A DNA stretch of 64,000 nt from Pseudomonas sp. WS 5079. GTDB lineage: Bacteria; Pseudomonadota; Gammaproteobacteria; Pseudomonadales; Pseudomonadaceae. The stretch covers positions 186,001-250,000 of the forward strand of contig NZ_JAAQWN010000008.1 of NCBI RefSeq assembly GCF_012985465.1. Reading direction: 5' to 3'. The translations under genes were made by a program, and so were the position numbers. The notes beneath the pieces are model-generated. The model ran no database searches and was not told where the DNA came from. It saw only the letters and a list, made by a program, of their open reading frames with translations. Positions 44,655 to 52,487 of the stretch are shown here, one piece after another. How positions within the stretch are numbered: the stretch's first letter is position 1; each line of letters begins with the position of its first letter.

Positions 44655-45440
44655 ATGAAACGTACCGTGAACAGCCTGATGTTGGCCGGATCCCTGCTGG
44701 CCGGGGGCCAGGCAATGGCGGGTGACCTGCTGCAGTGGCAGAACAACAGCCTGACTTACCTGTGGGGCAAGAACTTCAAAGTCAACCCAGAGATCCAGCA
44801 AACCGTCACCTTTGAACATGCCGATGCGTGGAAGTACGGCGACAACTTCTTCTTCCTCGACCGTATCTTTTACAACGGCAAGGAAGACGGCAACGTCGGC
44901 CCTAATACTTACTACGGCGAGTTCAGCCCACGGCTGTCGTTTGGCAAGATCTTCGATAAAGACTTGTCCTTCGGACCGATCAAAGATGTATTACTGGCGT
45001 TCACCTACGAGTTCGGCGAAGGCGACAACGAGTCCTACCTGGTAGGCCCGGCATTCGACCTGAACATCCCGGGCTTCGACTACTTCCAGTTGAACTTCTA
45101 CCAGCGCCAGACCGAAGGCAATCGCCCCGGTGACGGTGTATGGCAGATCACGCCGGTATGGTCGTACACCATTCCCGTGGGCAACTCCGACGTGCTGATC
45201 GACGGCTTCATGGACTGGGTGGTGGATAACGACAAAAACGCCCGTGGCACTTATCACGCCAACTTGCACTTCAACCCGCAGGTCAAATATGACTTGGGCA
45301 AGGCCATGAACTGGGGCGCCAAGCAGTTGTATGTCGGTTTTGAATACGACTACTGGAAGAACAAGTACGGGATCCAGGACAGCGGCGCGTTCGAGACCAA
45401 CCAGGATACGGCCAGCCTGCTGGTCAAGTACCACTTCTAA
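44655..45440 (+). CDS. Tsx/OmpK-type outer-membrane nucleoside channel
   Basis: 261 residues with a cleavable signal peptide (MKRTVNSLMLAGSLLAGGQA, cut near AMA-GD). The mature beta-barrel starts DLLQWQNNSLTYLWGKNFKV, the nucleoside-specific channel pattern, and ends in aromatic-rich LLVKYHF with the C-terminal Phe required for barrel assembly. It probably lets purines, nucleosides or urate cross the outer membrane for the adjacent NCS2 permease. GGGAGC precedes the ATG. Confidence 0.9.
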   Translation: MKRTVNSLMLAGSLLAGGQAMAGDLLQWQNNSLTYLWGKNFKVNPEIQQTVTFEHADAWKYGDNFFFLDRIFYNGKEDGNVGPNTYYGEFSPRLSFGKIFDKDLSFGPIKDVLLAFTYEFGEGDNESYLVGPAFDLNIPGFDYFQLNFYQRQTEGNRPGDGVWQITPVWSYTIPVGNSDVLIDGFMDWVVDNDKNARGTYHANLHFNPQVKYDLGKAMNWGAKQLYVGFEYDYWKNKYGIQDSGAFETNQDTASLLVKYHF

Positions 45441-45456
45441 GGCCCAACACGCCCCC

Positions 45457-45499
45457 TGTGGGAGCGGGCTTGCCCGCTCCCACACAAGCCCGCTCCCAG
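45457..45499. repeat. Truncated REP cluster after the porin gene
   Basis: TGTGGGAGCGGGCTTGCCCG CTCCCACAC then AAGCCCGCTCCCAG: overlapping REP arms with the spacer lost. It probably folds at the end of the transcript. Confidence 0.8.
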
Positions 45500-45501
45500 A
45501 T

Positions 45502-46656
45502 TCAGTTCGGGGTCAGGCCCAGGAACCGTTGCAACTCCTCGCGCTTGGCCAACGCATCCCGTCGCCCCAACTCGATCAACTCGCTGCAATACCCCGCCTC
45601 GAACAACAGATAGCTGAGCACCCCCGCCCCGCTGGTCTTGGTCGCCCCTGGCCCACGCAAAAACAAACGCAGTGCCGCCGGCAGCTCCTGGCGATGGCGG
45701 GCGGCGATCTCGTCGATGGGCTGGCTCGGTGCAATCACCAACACTTCGACCGGCGAAAGCCCGCGCGCGGCGCTGTCGGCCGGTTGCAGATGGGCGAACT
45801 GGTTGAGGCGCTCCAGCAACTCGATATCACTCTCAAGGCTGTCAATGAACGTGCTGTTGAGCATATGCCCACCGATCTGCGCCAGGGTCGGCTCCTGGCC
45901 GGTATAGGTGCGTTGCTGCGGCGCCGAAGGGTCGATGGAGCGCGGGTTGCCACTGACCCCCACCACCAGCACCCGGCTGGCCCCCAGGTGCAACGCCGGG
46001 CTGATGGGCGCCGATTGCCGGACGGCGCCATCGCCAAAATATTCCTGGTCGAGTTTGACCGGTGCGAACAGCAACGGGATCGCCGAACTGGCCAGCAGGT
46101 GCTCCACGGTCAACTGCGTGGGCAGGCCAATGCGCCGGTGGCGCAGCCAGGCGTCGATGGTGCCGCCGCCCTGATAGAACGTCACCGCTTGCCCCGACTC
46201 ATAGCCAAACGCCGTTACCGCGACGGCATGCAGGTGTTTGTTGCGGATGGCCTCGTTGATGCCTTCGAAGTGCAGCTTCTCTTGCAGCAATTCGCGCAAA
46301 GGCGAACTGTCGAGCAGCGCCACCGGCACCGGTGCCCCCAGCCCCAGCAGGCTGCGGGCCAGGAAGCGAGTGGCCTGGTGAATCACCCCCGGCCAATCGC
46401 TGCGCAACACCAAGTGGCTGCGAAAGCCCTGCCAGAACGCCGTAAGGCGGGCGATGGCGGCGCCAAAATCCATGGCGCCACTGGCCAGGCTCACCGCATT
46501 GATCGCCCCGGCCGAGGTGCCGACAATCACCGGAAAAGGATTGGCAGCCCCCGGCGGCAACAATTCGGCAATCGCCGCCAGTACCCCCACCTGATACGCC
46601 GCACGCGCCCCACCGCCGGAAAGAATCAAGCCTGTGACCGGTTCAGTTGGGCGCAT
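45502..46656 (-). CDS. Patatin-like phospholipase
   Basis: 384 residues. Patatin Ser-Asp dyad fold: the oxyanion glycine loop SGGGARAAYQVGVL (about 13-26), nucleophile elbow GTSAG (about 47-51), and Asp in YFGDGAVRQ (about 213). Predicted to hydrolyse acyl esters of membrane lipids; no signal peptide, so cytosolic. ATG 46656 with GGAG seven bases upstream. It lies 36 bases downstream of lpxL, same strand. Confidence 0.9.
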   Translation of the reverse strand: MRPTEPVTGLILSGGGARAAYQVGVLAAIAELLPPGAANPFPVIVGTSAGAINAVSLASGAMDFGAAIARLTAFWQGFRSHLVLRSDWPGVIHQATRFLARSLLGLGAPVPVALLDSSPLRELLQEKLHFEGINEAIRNKHLHAVAVTAFGYESGQAVTFYQGGGTIDAWLRHRRIGLPTQLTVEHLLASSAIPLLFAPVKLDQEYFGDGAVRQSAPISPALHLGASRVLVVGVSGNPRSIDPSAPQQRTYTGQEPTLAQIGGHMLNSTFIDSLESDIELLERLNQFAHLQPADSAARGLSPVEVLVIAPSQPIDEIAARHRQELPAALRLFLRGPGATKTSGAGVLSYLLFEAGYCSELIELGRRDALAKREELQRFLGLTPN

Positions 46657-46692
46657 TGCATAACTCCATGGGCTGCGGGGAAATCCGTTTGT

Positions 46693-47625
46693 TCAGCGGC
46701 GTTTTTCGTACAACTTGGGTTCGCCCGGTGGCCGGCTCTTGAAGCGGCGATGGGCCCACAGGTATTGCTCGGGGCACTCGCGTACCGCGGTTTCCACCCA
46801 TTGGTTGATGCGCAGGCAATCGACTTCGTCGGATTCGCCGGGGAAGTCGCGCAACGGCGGATGAATCACCATGCGGTAGCCGCTGCCATCGGCCAGGCGC
46901 TGCTGGGTAAATGGCACCACCAACGCCTTGCCCAGGCGCGCGAACTTGCTGGTGGCGGTAACGGTAGCGGCCTGGATGCCGAACAACGGCACGAAAATGC
47001 TCTGCTTGGCGCCGTAGTCCTGGTCCGGCGCGTACCAGATCGCCCGGCCGGCGCGCAGCAGCTTGAGCATGCCGCGCACGTCTTCGCGCTCGACCGCCAG
47101 GGAATCAAGGTTGTGGCGCTCGCGGCCCCGGCGCTGGATAAAGTCGAACAACGGGTTGCCGTGCTCACGGTACATGCCATCGATGGTGTGCTTTTGGCCC
47201 AGCAAGGCCGCGCCGATCTCCAGGGTGGTGAAATGCAGGGCCATGAGGATCACGCCCTTGCCTTCCAGTTGCGCCTGCTTGAGGTGCTCCAGCCCTTCGA
47301 CGTGGGCCAGGCGCGCCAGGCGCTGTTTGGACCACCACCAGCTCATGGCCATCTCAAAGAAGGCGATGCCAGTGGAGGCAAAGTTTTCCTTGAGCAAATG
47401 TTTACGCTCCTGGGCAGACAGGTGCGGGAAGCACAGTTCCAGGTTTCGCGCAGCAATGCGCCGGCGCTCACCGGCCACCCGGTACATAAACGCACCCAGC
47501 ACACGACCAATTCCCAGCAGCACCCGGTATGGCAACTGAGTGATCAGCCATAGCAGGCCGAGCCCCAGCCACAGGAGCCAGAAACGCGGGTGAAAAAATA
47601 CAGCTCGAAAACGCGGGCGATCCAT
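46693..47625 (-). CDS. lpxL: Lipid A biosynthesis lauroyl acyltransferase
   Basis: Adds a secondary acyl chain to lipid A at the inner membrane. 310 residues: an N-terminal membrane anchor (FHPRFWLLWLGLGLLWLITQ), the HX4E acyltransferase motif in MALHFTTLEIG, MYREHGNP, and YAPDQDYG. These are LpxL/LpxM family features; paralogues exist in Pseudomonas, so the exact position acylated is uncertain. ATG 47625; divergent from minC, sharing a 117-base promoter region. Confidence 0.92.
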   Translation of the reverse strand: MDRPRFRAVFFHPRFWLLWLGLGLLWLITQLPYRVLLGIGRVLGAFMYRVAGERRRIAARNLELCFPHLSAQERKHLLKENFASTGIAFFEMAMSWWWSKQRLARLAHVEGLEHLKQAQLEGKGVILMALHFTTLEIGAALLGQKHTIDGMYREHGNPLFDFIQRRGRERHNLDSLAVEREDVRGMLKLLRAGRAIWYAPDQDYGAKQSIFVPLFGIQAATVTATSKFARLGKALVVPFTQQRLADGSGYRMVIHPPLRDFPGESDEVDCLRINQWVETAVRECPEQYLWAHRRFKSRPPGEPKLYEKRR

Positions 47626-47742
47626 TACAGATTCCGGTAAAGACAGGGCCGCGCATTCTACAACGGTTCGACCCGGCTTGCGGCTAGCGGTTGTTCTCGT
47701 TATAAGTCTCGACACTTTTCGTGACAAGCCGCTTTGCCGACC

Positions 47743-48480
47743 ATGAGCCAAACCGAATCGCTAGACCAAGATCCCGTCTTCCAGCTCAAAGGCAGCATGC
47801 TCGCCATTACTGTGCTGGAACTGGCCCGTAACGACCTTGATGCCCTGGACCGCCAGCTCGCTGCCAAGGTTGCCCTGGCCCCGAATTTCTTCAACAACGC
47901 GCCGCTGGTGCTGGCCCTGGACAAATTGCCGGCCGGCCAGGGCGCGGTTGACCTGCCCGGGCTGATGCGCGTTTGCCGCCAGCATGGCCTGCGCACCCTG
48001 GCCATTCGCGCCAGCCGTATCGAAGACATTGCGGCAGCCATCGCCATTGAACTGCCAGTACTGCCACCGTCCGGCGCCCGCGAGCGTGTGCTCGACCCGG
48101 TGGAAGGCGAAGTGAAGAAAAAACCGGAAAAACCGCCAGAGCCGACGATCAAGCCTACAAGGATCATCACCTCCCCCGTACGCGGCGGGCAGCAGATTTA
48201 CGCCCAGGGCGGCGACCTGGTAGTGGTCGCCCCGGTCAGTCCCGGCGCGGAACTTCTCGCCGATGGCAACATCCATGTATACGGCCCCATGCGCGGTCGG
48301 GCACTGGCTGGGGTCAAGGGCGATACCAAGGCAAGGATTTTCTGCCAGCAATTGAGCGCTGAGCTGGTATCCATCGCCGGCCAGTACAAGGTTTCGGAAG
48401 ATTTGCGCCGTGATCCGCTGTGGGGGGCCGGGGTACAAGTCAGCCTGTCGGGCGATGTGTTGAACATCATCCGTCTTTAA
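47743..48480 (+). CDS. minC: Septum site-determining protein MinC
   Basis: Inhibits FtsZ assembly away from midcell. 245 residues: N-terminal FtsZ-binding domain (VFQLKGSMLAITVLELARND), a Pro/Lys linker (about 125-145), and the C-terminal beta-helix that binds MinD, with VRGGQQIYAQGGDLVVVAPV and HVYGPMRGRALAGVKGD. ATG 47743. Followed by minD after about 200 bases. Confidence 0.97.
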   Translation: MSQTESLDQDPVFQLKGSMLAITVLELARNDLDALDRQLAAKVALAPNFFNNAPLVLALDKLPAGQGAVDLPGLMRVCRQHGLRTLAIRASRIEDIAAAIAIELPVLPPSGARERVLDPVEGEVKKKPEKPPEPTIKPTRIITSPVRGGQQIYAQGGDLVVVAPVSPGAELLADGNIHVYGPMRGRALAGVKGDTKARIFCQQLSAELVSIAGQYKVSEDLRRDPLWGAGVQVSLSGDVLNIIRL

Positions 48481-48681
48481 CGGATACTGCCGCATTTTCC
48501 AAGCATCTCTGGACTCTGATAGCACAGCGAAACCGGCAAGACTTGCGTAGGAATAATTGAAAGTTGGCGTTTCCCTTACGGGAGGCACATCTTTTTCCTA
48601 CGAAGGCTGTCCGCCTGCAGCGAGTTTCAAGAGATGTTTTTCAGGGACTGAGAGGTCCTTTTTCCTTAGGGGTGAAACACC

Positions 48682-49494
48682 TTGGCCAAGATTCTCGTGG
48701 TTACATCCGGCAAGGGTGGTGTGGGTAAGACCACCACCAGCGCCGCTATCGGTACCGGCCTCGCTCTGCGCGGCCACAAGACAGTCATCGTCGACTTCGA
48801 CGTCGGTTTGCGTAACCTCGACCTGATCATGGGCTGCGAACGCCGCGTGGTGTACGACTTCGTCAACGTGGTCAACGGCGAAGCAACCCTGCAACAAGCA
48901 CTGATCAAGGACAAGCGCCTGGAGAACCTTTATGTTCTCGCCGCTAGCCAAACCCGGGACAAGGACGCCTTGACCCTGGAAGGCGTTGAAAAAGTCCTGA
49001 TGGACCTCAAAGAGCAATTTGAGTTTGTTATCTGCGACTCTCCAGCAGGTATCGAGAAAGGCGCCCAACTGGCCATGCACTTCGCCGATGAAGCGATTGT
49101 GGTGACCAATCCCGAGGTGTCGTCGGTACGCGACTCCGACCGCATGATCGGCCTGCTGTCGAGCAAGTCTCGCCGCGCCGAAAAAGGCGAAGACGCAATC
49201 AAGGAACACCTGCTCCTGACCCGCTACAACCCCGAGCGCGTCCAGAGCGGCGAAATGCTTGGCGTTGAGGACGTCGAGGAAATCCTCGCCATTCGCTTGC
49301 TGGGGGTGATTCCTGAGTCTCAAGCGGTACTGAAAGCTTCAAACCAAGGCGTACCGGTCATTCTTGATGACCAAAGTGATGCCGGCCAAGCCTATAGCGA
49401 TGCAGTCGATCGCTTGCTGGGCAAAGAAGTTGCCCATCGGTTCCTTGCTGTCGAGAAGAAAGGATTCTTGGCACGCCTGTTTGGAGGCAATTGA
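48682..49494 (+). CDS. minD: Septum site-determining ATPase MinD
   Basis: Membrane-bound ATPase that recruits MinC and oscillates with MinE. 270 residues: deviant Walker A SGKGGVGKTTT at about 10-20, switch region DFDVGLRNLD, Walker B region VICDSPAGIE, and a C-terminal amphipathic membrane-targeting helix (VEKKGFLARLFGG). The start codon is TTG 48682, giving (M)AKILVVTSG; no better start is present. minE begins three bases after its stop. Confidence 0.98.
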   Translation: MAKILVVTSGKGGVGKTTTSAAIGTGLALRGHKTVIVDFDVGLRNLDLIMGCERRVVYDFVNVVNGEATLQQALIKDKRLENLYVLAASQTRDKDALTLEGVEKVLMDLKEQFEFVICDSPAGIEKGAQLAMHFADEAIVVTNPEVSSVRDSDRMIGLLSSKSRRAEKGEDAIKEHLLLTRYNPERVQSGEMLGVEDVEEILAIRLLGVIPESQAVLKASNQGVPVILDDQSDAGQAYSDAVDRLLGKEVAHRFLAVEKKGFLARLFGGN

Positions 49495-49497
49495 ACA

Positions 49498-49752
49498 ATG
49501 AGTATTTTTGACTTCTTTCGCTCAACCAAAAAACCTAGCACGGCGTCGGTAGCGAAAGAGCGTCTACAGATCATCGTGGCGCACGAACGCGGCCAACGCA
49601 GCACCCCGGACTACCTGCCAGCCTTGCAGAAGGAACTGGTGGAGGTGATCCGCAAGTACGTCAATATCGGCAACGATGACGTGCATGTCGCCCTGGAAAA
49701 CGACGGCAGCTGCTCGATTCTGGAACTCAATATCACCCTGCCTGATCGTTGA
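49498..49752 (+). CDS. minE: Cell division topological specificity factor MinE
   Basis: Stimulates MinD ATPase and confines MinC activity to the poles. 84 residues: an N-terminal membrane/MinD-binding helix (MSIFDFFRSTKKPSTASVAK) with ERLQIIVAHERGQR, then the dimerisation domain (LVEVIRKYVNIGNDDVHVAL). Immediately follows minD. Confidence 0.97.
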   Translation: MSIFDFFRSTKKPSTASVAKERLQIIVAHERGQRSTPDYLPALQKELVEVIRKYVNIGNDDVHVALENDGSCSILELNITLPDR

Positions 49753-49770
49753 TCGAACAGGCGGTCGCCA

Positions 49771-49823
49771 CGGCGGCTCCGTCACCTTGATCCCCTTTGG
49801 GGAACCGGGTGGCCGAGCCGCCG
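49771..49823 (+). terminator. Long two-tier hairpin between minE and rluA-family gene
   Basis: CGGCGGCTCCGTCACC (49771) pairs with GGTGGCCGAGCCGCCG (49808) at 14 of 16 positions, enclosing a small CCCC-TTT-GGGG hairpin. Only a weak T-rich tail follows, so it may be a terminator, a processing site or a structured leader of the next gene. Confidence 0.5.
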
Positions 49824-49848
49824 TTGGCGTTTGTTACGAGGCTGTTTA

Positions 49849-50484
49849 ATGCCGTTGTCCAATATCCATATCCTTCACCAGGATGACGCTGTCCTGGTGG
49901 TGAACAAGCCTACCCTGTTGCTGTCGGTGCCAGGTCGCGCCGACGACAACAAGGACTGCCTGATCACCCGCCTGCAGGAAAACGGTTACCCAGAGGCGCG
50001 TATCGTTCATCGCCTGGACTGGGAAACGTCGGGAATCATCCTGCTGGCCAGGGATGCCGACAGCCACCGCGAACTGTCGCGCCAGTTTCACGACCGCGAA
50101 ACCGAAAAGGCCTACACCGCCTTGTGCTGGGGCCAGCCGGAACTGGACAGCGGCAGCATCGACCTGCCGCTGCGCTATGACCCACCGACCAAGCCGCGGC
50201 ATGTGGTGGACCACGAGTTCGGCAAGCATGCGCTGACTTTCTGGAAAGTCTTGGAGCGTTGCGGGGATTGGTGCCGGGTGGAACTGACGCCGATTACCGG
50301 GCGCTCGCACCAACTGCGGGTGCATATGCTGTCCATCGGCCACCCGCTGCTCGGTGATGGCCTGTATGCCCACGAACAGGCCCTCGCCGCCTGGCCACGG
50401 CTGTGCCTGCACGCGAGCATGTTGAGCTTCACCCACCCGCAAAGCGGCGAGCGCCTGCGGTTCGAGTGCCCTGCGCCGTTCTAA
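49849..50484 (+). CDS. RluA-family pseudouridine synthase
   Basis: Isomerises uridine to pseudouridine in rRNA and/or tRNA. 211 residues with motif II and the catalytic Asp in RIVHRLDWETSGIILLAR, and GRSHQLRVHMLSIGHPLLGD near the C-terminus. No S4 domain, which fits RluA (23S U746/tRNA U32) rather than RluC/D. ATG 49849; a longer in-frame start is possible but would extend toward the hairpin. Confidence 0.9.
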   Translation: MPLSNIHILHQDDAVLVVNKPTLLLSVPGRADDNKDCLITRLQENGYPEARIVHRLDWETSGIILLARDADSHRELSRQFHDRETEKAYTALCWGQPELDSGSIDLPLRYDPPTKPRHVVDHEFGKHALTFWKVLERCGDWCRVELTPITGRSHQLRVHMLSIGHPLLGDGLYAHEQALAAWPRLCLHASMLSFTHPQSGERLRFECPAPF

Positions 50485-50502
50485 TCGGTAAACGCAATTA
50501 AA

Positions 50503-50595
50503 ATGTGGGAGCCGGCTTGCTCGCGAATGGGGTGGATCAGTTAGCTTATTGCGCGACTGCCACACCGCATTCGCGAGCAAGCCCGCTCCCACATT
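50503..50595. repeat. REPIN
   Basis: ATGTGGGAGCCGGCTTGCTC and inverted GCGAGCAAGCCCGCTCCCAC with inner AATGGGGTGG / CCACACCGCATT arms; between the pseudouridine synthase and apeB genes. Confidence 0.92.
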
Positions 50596-50655
50596 TGTTC
50601 TGTGCACTTATCACATCGGACGGTAAACTCGCGCCATTGCTGTCTGGAGCTACTT

Positions 50656-51945
50656 ATGCGCGAAGCGTTGAACCAAGGCCTGATCGACTTCCTCAAGGCC
50701 TCTCCCACCCCCTTTCATGCCACTGCGGCCCTGGCCCAACGCCTGGAAGCCGCCGGTTTCCAGCGCCTCGACGAACGCGAGACCTGGACCACCGAGGCCA
50801 ACGGTCGCTACTACGTGACCCGCAACGACTCCTCGATCATCGCCTTCAAGATGGGCCGCCAGTCGCCCCTGCACGACGGCATCCGCCTGGTCGGCGCCCA
50901 TACCGACAGCCCGTGCCTGCGGGTCAAGCCGCAACCTGAGCTGCAACGCCAGGGCTTCTGGCAACTGGGCGTGGAAGTCTACGGCGGCGCGCTGCTGGCA
51001 CCGTGGTTCGACCGTGACCTGTCCCTGGCCGGCCGCGTGACGTTTCGGCGTGACGGCAAGGTCGAAAGTCAGTTGATCGATTTCAAGCTGCCGATTGCCA
51101 TCATCCCCAACCTGGCCATCCACCTGAACCGTGAAGCCAATCAAGGCTGGGCGATCAATGCCCAGACCGAGCTGCCGCCGATCCTCGCGCAGTTTGCCGG
51201 CGATGAGCGCGTGGACTTCCGCGCCGTACTCACCGACCAACTGGCCCGCGAACATGGGTTGAATGCTGATGTGGTGCTCGACTACGAGCTGAGTTTCTAC
51301 GACACCCAAGGCGCAGCGGTGATTGGCCTGCATGGCGACTTTATCGCCGGCGCCCGCCTGGACAACCTGCTGTCTTGCTACGCCGGCCTGCAAGCCCTGC
51401 TCACCAGTGAAACCGACGAAACCTGCGTGCTGGTGTGTACCGACCACGAAGAAGTCGGCTCCTGTTCGGCCTGTGGTGCCGACGGGCCGATGCTGGAGCA
51501 GACCCTGCGTCGTCTGCTGCCTGAAGGTGACGAGTTCGTACGGGCCATTCAGAAGTCGCTGCTGGTGTCTGCCGACAATGCCCACGGCATCCACCCCAAC
51601 TACGCCGACAAGCACGACGCCAACCATGGCCCGAAACTCAATGCCGGCCCGGTGATCAAGGTCAACAGCAACCAGCGCTACGCCACCAACAGCGAAACCG
51701 CCGGATTCTTCCGCCACCTGTGCATGGCCGAAGAAGTGCCGGTACAGAGCTTCGTGGTGCGCAGTGACATGGGCTGTGGCTCGACCATCGGCCCGATCAC
51801 CGCCAGCCACCTGGGCGTGCGCACCGTAGATATCGGCCTGCCGACATTCGCCATGCATTCGATTCGTGAACTGTGCGGCAGCCACGATTTGGCGCATCTG
51901 GTGAAGGTGCTGAGTGCGTTTTATGCGAGCCGCGACCTGCCCTGA
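50656..51945 (+). CDS. apeB: M18 family aminopeptidase
   Basis: Dinuclear-zinc aminopeptidase, probably aspartyl-type, 429 residues. Metal-site blocks: VGAHTDSPCLRVKP (first His/Asp), ARLDNLLSCYAGLQAL (Asp), VCTDHEEVGSCSACGA (catalytic Glu and metal Glu), and the C-terminal IGLPTFAMHSIRE (His). It forms a dodecamer in homologues. ATG 50656 with GGAG upstream. Single-gene unit between two REPINs. Confidence 0.94.
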   Translation: MREALNQGLIDFLKASPTPFHATAALAQRLEAAGFQRLDERETWTTEANGRYYVTRNDSSIIAFKMGRQSPLHDGIRLVGAHTDSPCLRVKPQPELQRQGFWQLGVEVYGGALLAPWFDRDLSLAGRVTFRRDGKVESQLIDFKLPIAIIPNLAIHLNREANQGWAINAQTELPPILAQFAGDERVDFRAVLTDQLAREHGLNADVVLDYELSFYDTQGAAVIGLHGDFIAGARLDNLLSCYAGLQALLTSETDETCVLVCTDHEEVGSCSACGADGPMLEQTLRRLLPEGDEFVRAIQKSLLVSADNAHGIHPNYADKHDANHGPKLNAGPVIKVNSNQRYATNSETAGFFRHLCMAEEVPVQSFVVRSDMGCGSTIGPITASHLGVRTVDIGLPTFAMHSIRELCGSHDLAHLVKVLSAFYASRDLP

Positions 51946-51959
51946 GCAGGGCGGCGCTT

Positions 51960-52122
51960 GCCCTAATGCCGATCAGTTCTCAAAGCAGCGAAGATCAAAT
52001 GTGGGAGCGGGCTTGCTCGCGAAGACGTCCGCCCAGCAAACATTGATGTTGACTGACCCACCGCTTTCGCGAGCAAGCCCGCTCCCACCGGGGATCTGCG
52101 CTTAACTGAACGGCATTAGGGC
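51960..52122. mobile_element. 163-base inverted-repeat element enclosing a REPIN (MITE-like)
   Basis: Outer arms GCCCTAATGCCGATCAGTT (51960-51978) and the complement of GCCCTAATGCCGTTCAGTT (52104-52122) match at 18 of 19 positions. They flank a normal REPIN at about 51999-52088 (TGTGGGAGCGGGCTTGCTCG / CGAGCAAGCCCGCTCCCACC). A further partial REP (GGGCTTGCCCGCGATGGCG) continues directly on the right. No open reading frame inside. Confidence 0.7.
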
Positions 52123-52238
52123 TTGCCCGCGATGGCGATTCCCAGCGCACTGCGGCGCTATCTGACACACATCAAGGCACCCCGCGCCAATCCAGCCTAG
52201 ACTGACCATCATCCCTCAACGACAAGGCCGTCCCCACC

Positions 52239-52415
52239 ATGATCCCGATGTCCGCCTTCCACGCCATGCTTATCCCCATCCTCACTGGCATGATCCTGCT
52301 GGCCGTTGGCTTCAACTTCCGCGACAAGAACCTTGGTGTGTTTGGCATGTGGGTCGGCATGCTGCTGATCCTCGGCACCATCGTCTACCGGATCCTCGCG
52401 AAACTGGCCGAATAA
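52239..52415 (+). CDS. 58-residue membrane protein, unknown function
   Basis: MIPMSAFHAMLIPILTGMIL then LAVGFNFRDKNLGVFGMWVG and a second hydrophobic run MLLILGTIVY, ending RILAKLAE. Two membrane helices joined by a short charged turn. Start ATG 52239 follows GACAAGGCCGT, a modest ribosome-binding site. It precedes the MscS-type gene by about 70 bases on the same strand. Coding is likely from the hydrophobic pattern and clean framing, but unproven. Confidence 0.62.
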   Translation: MIPMSAFHAMLIPILTGMILLAVGFNFRDKNLGVFGMWVGMLLILGTIVYRILAKLAE

Positions 52416-52487
52416 CAAATGCACTCGCATTGGGCATAGCGCCCTCGTACACTCGGTCGATCTGTCGTTTCCAAGGTTGACCGCCTC

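Noticed and set aside
48481..48681. Attenuator between minC and minD
   Set aside because: AGGGACTGAGAGGTCCTTTTT can form only a weak five-base-pair stem with a bulge, not enough to annotate as a terminator.
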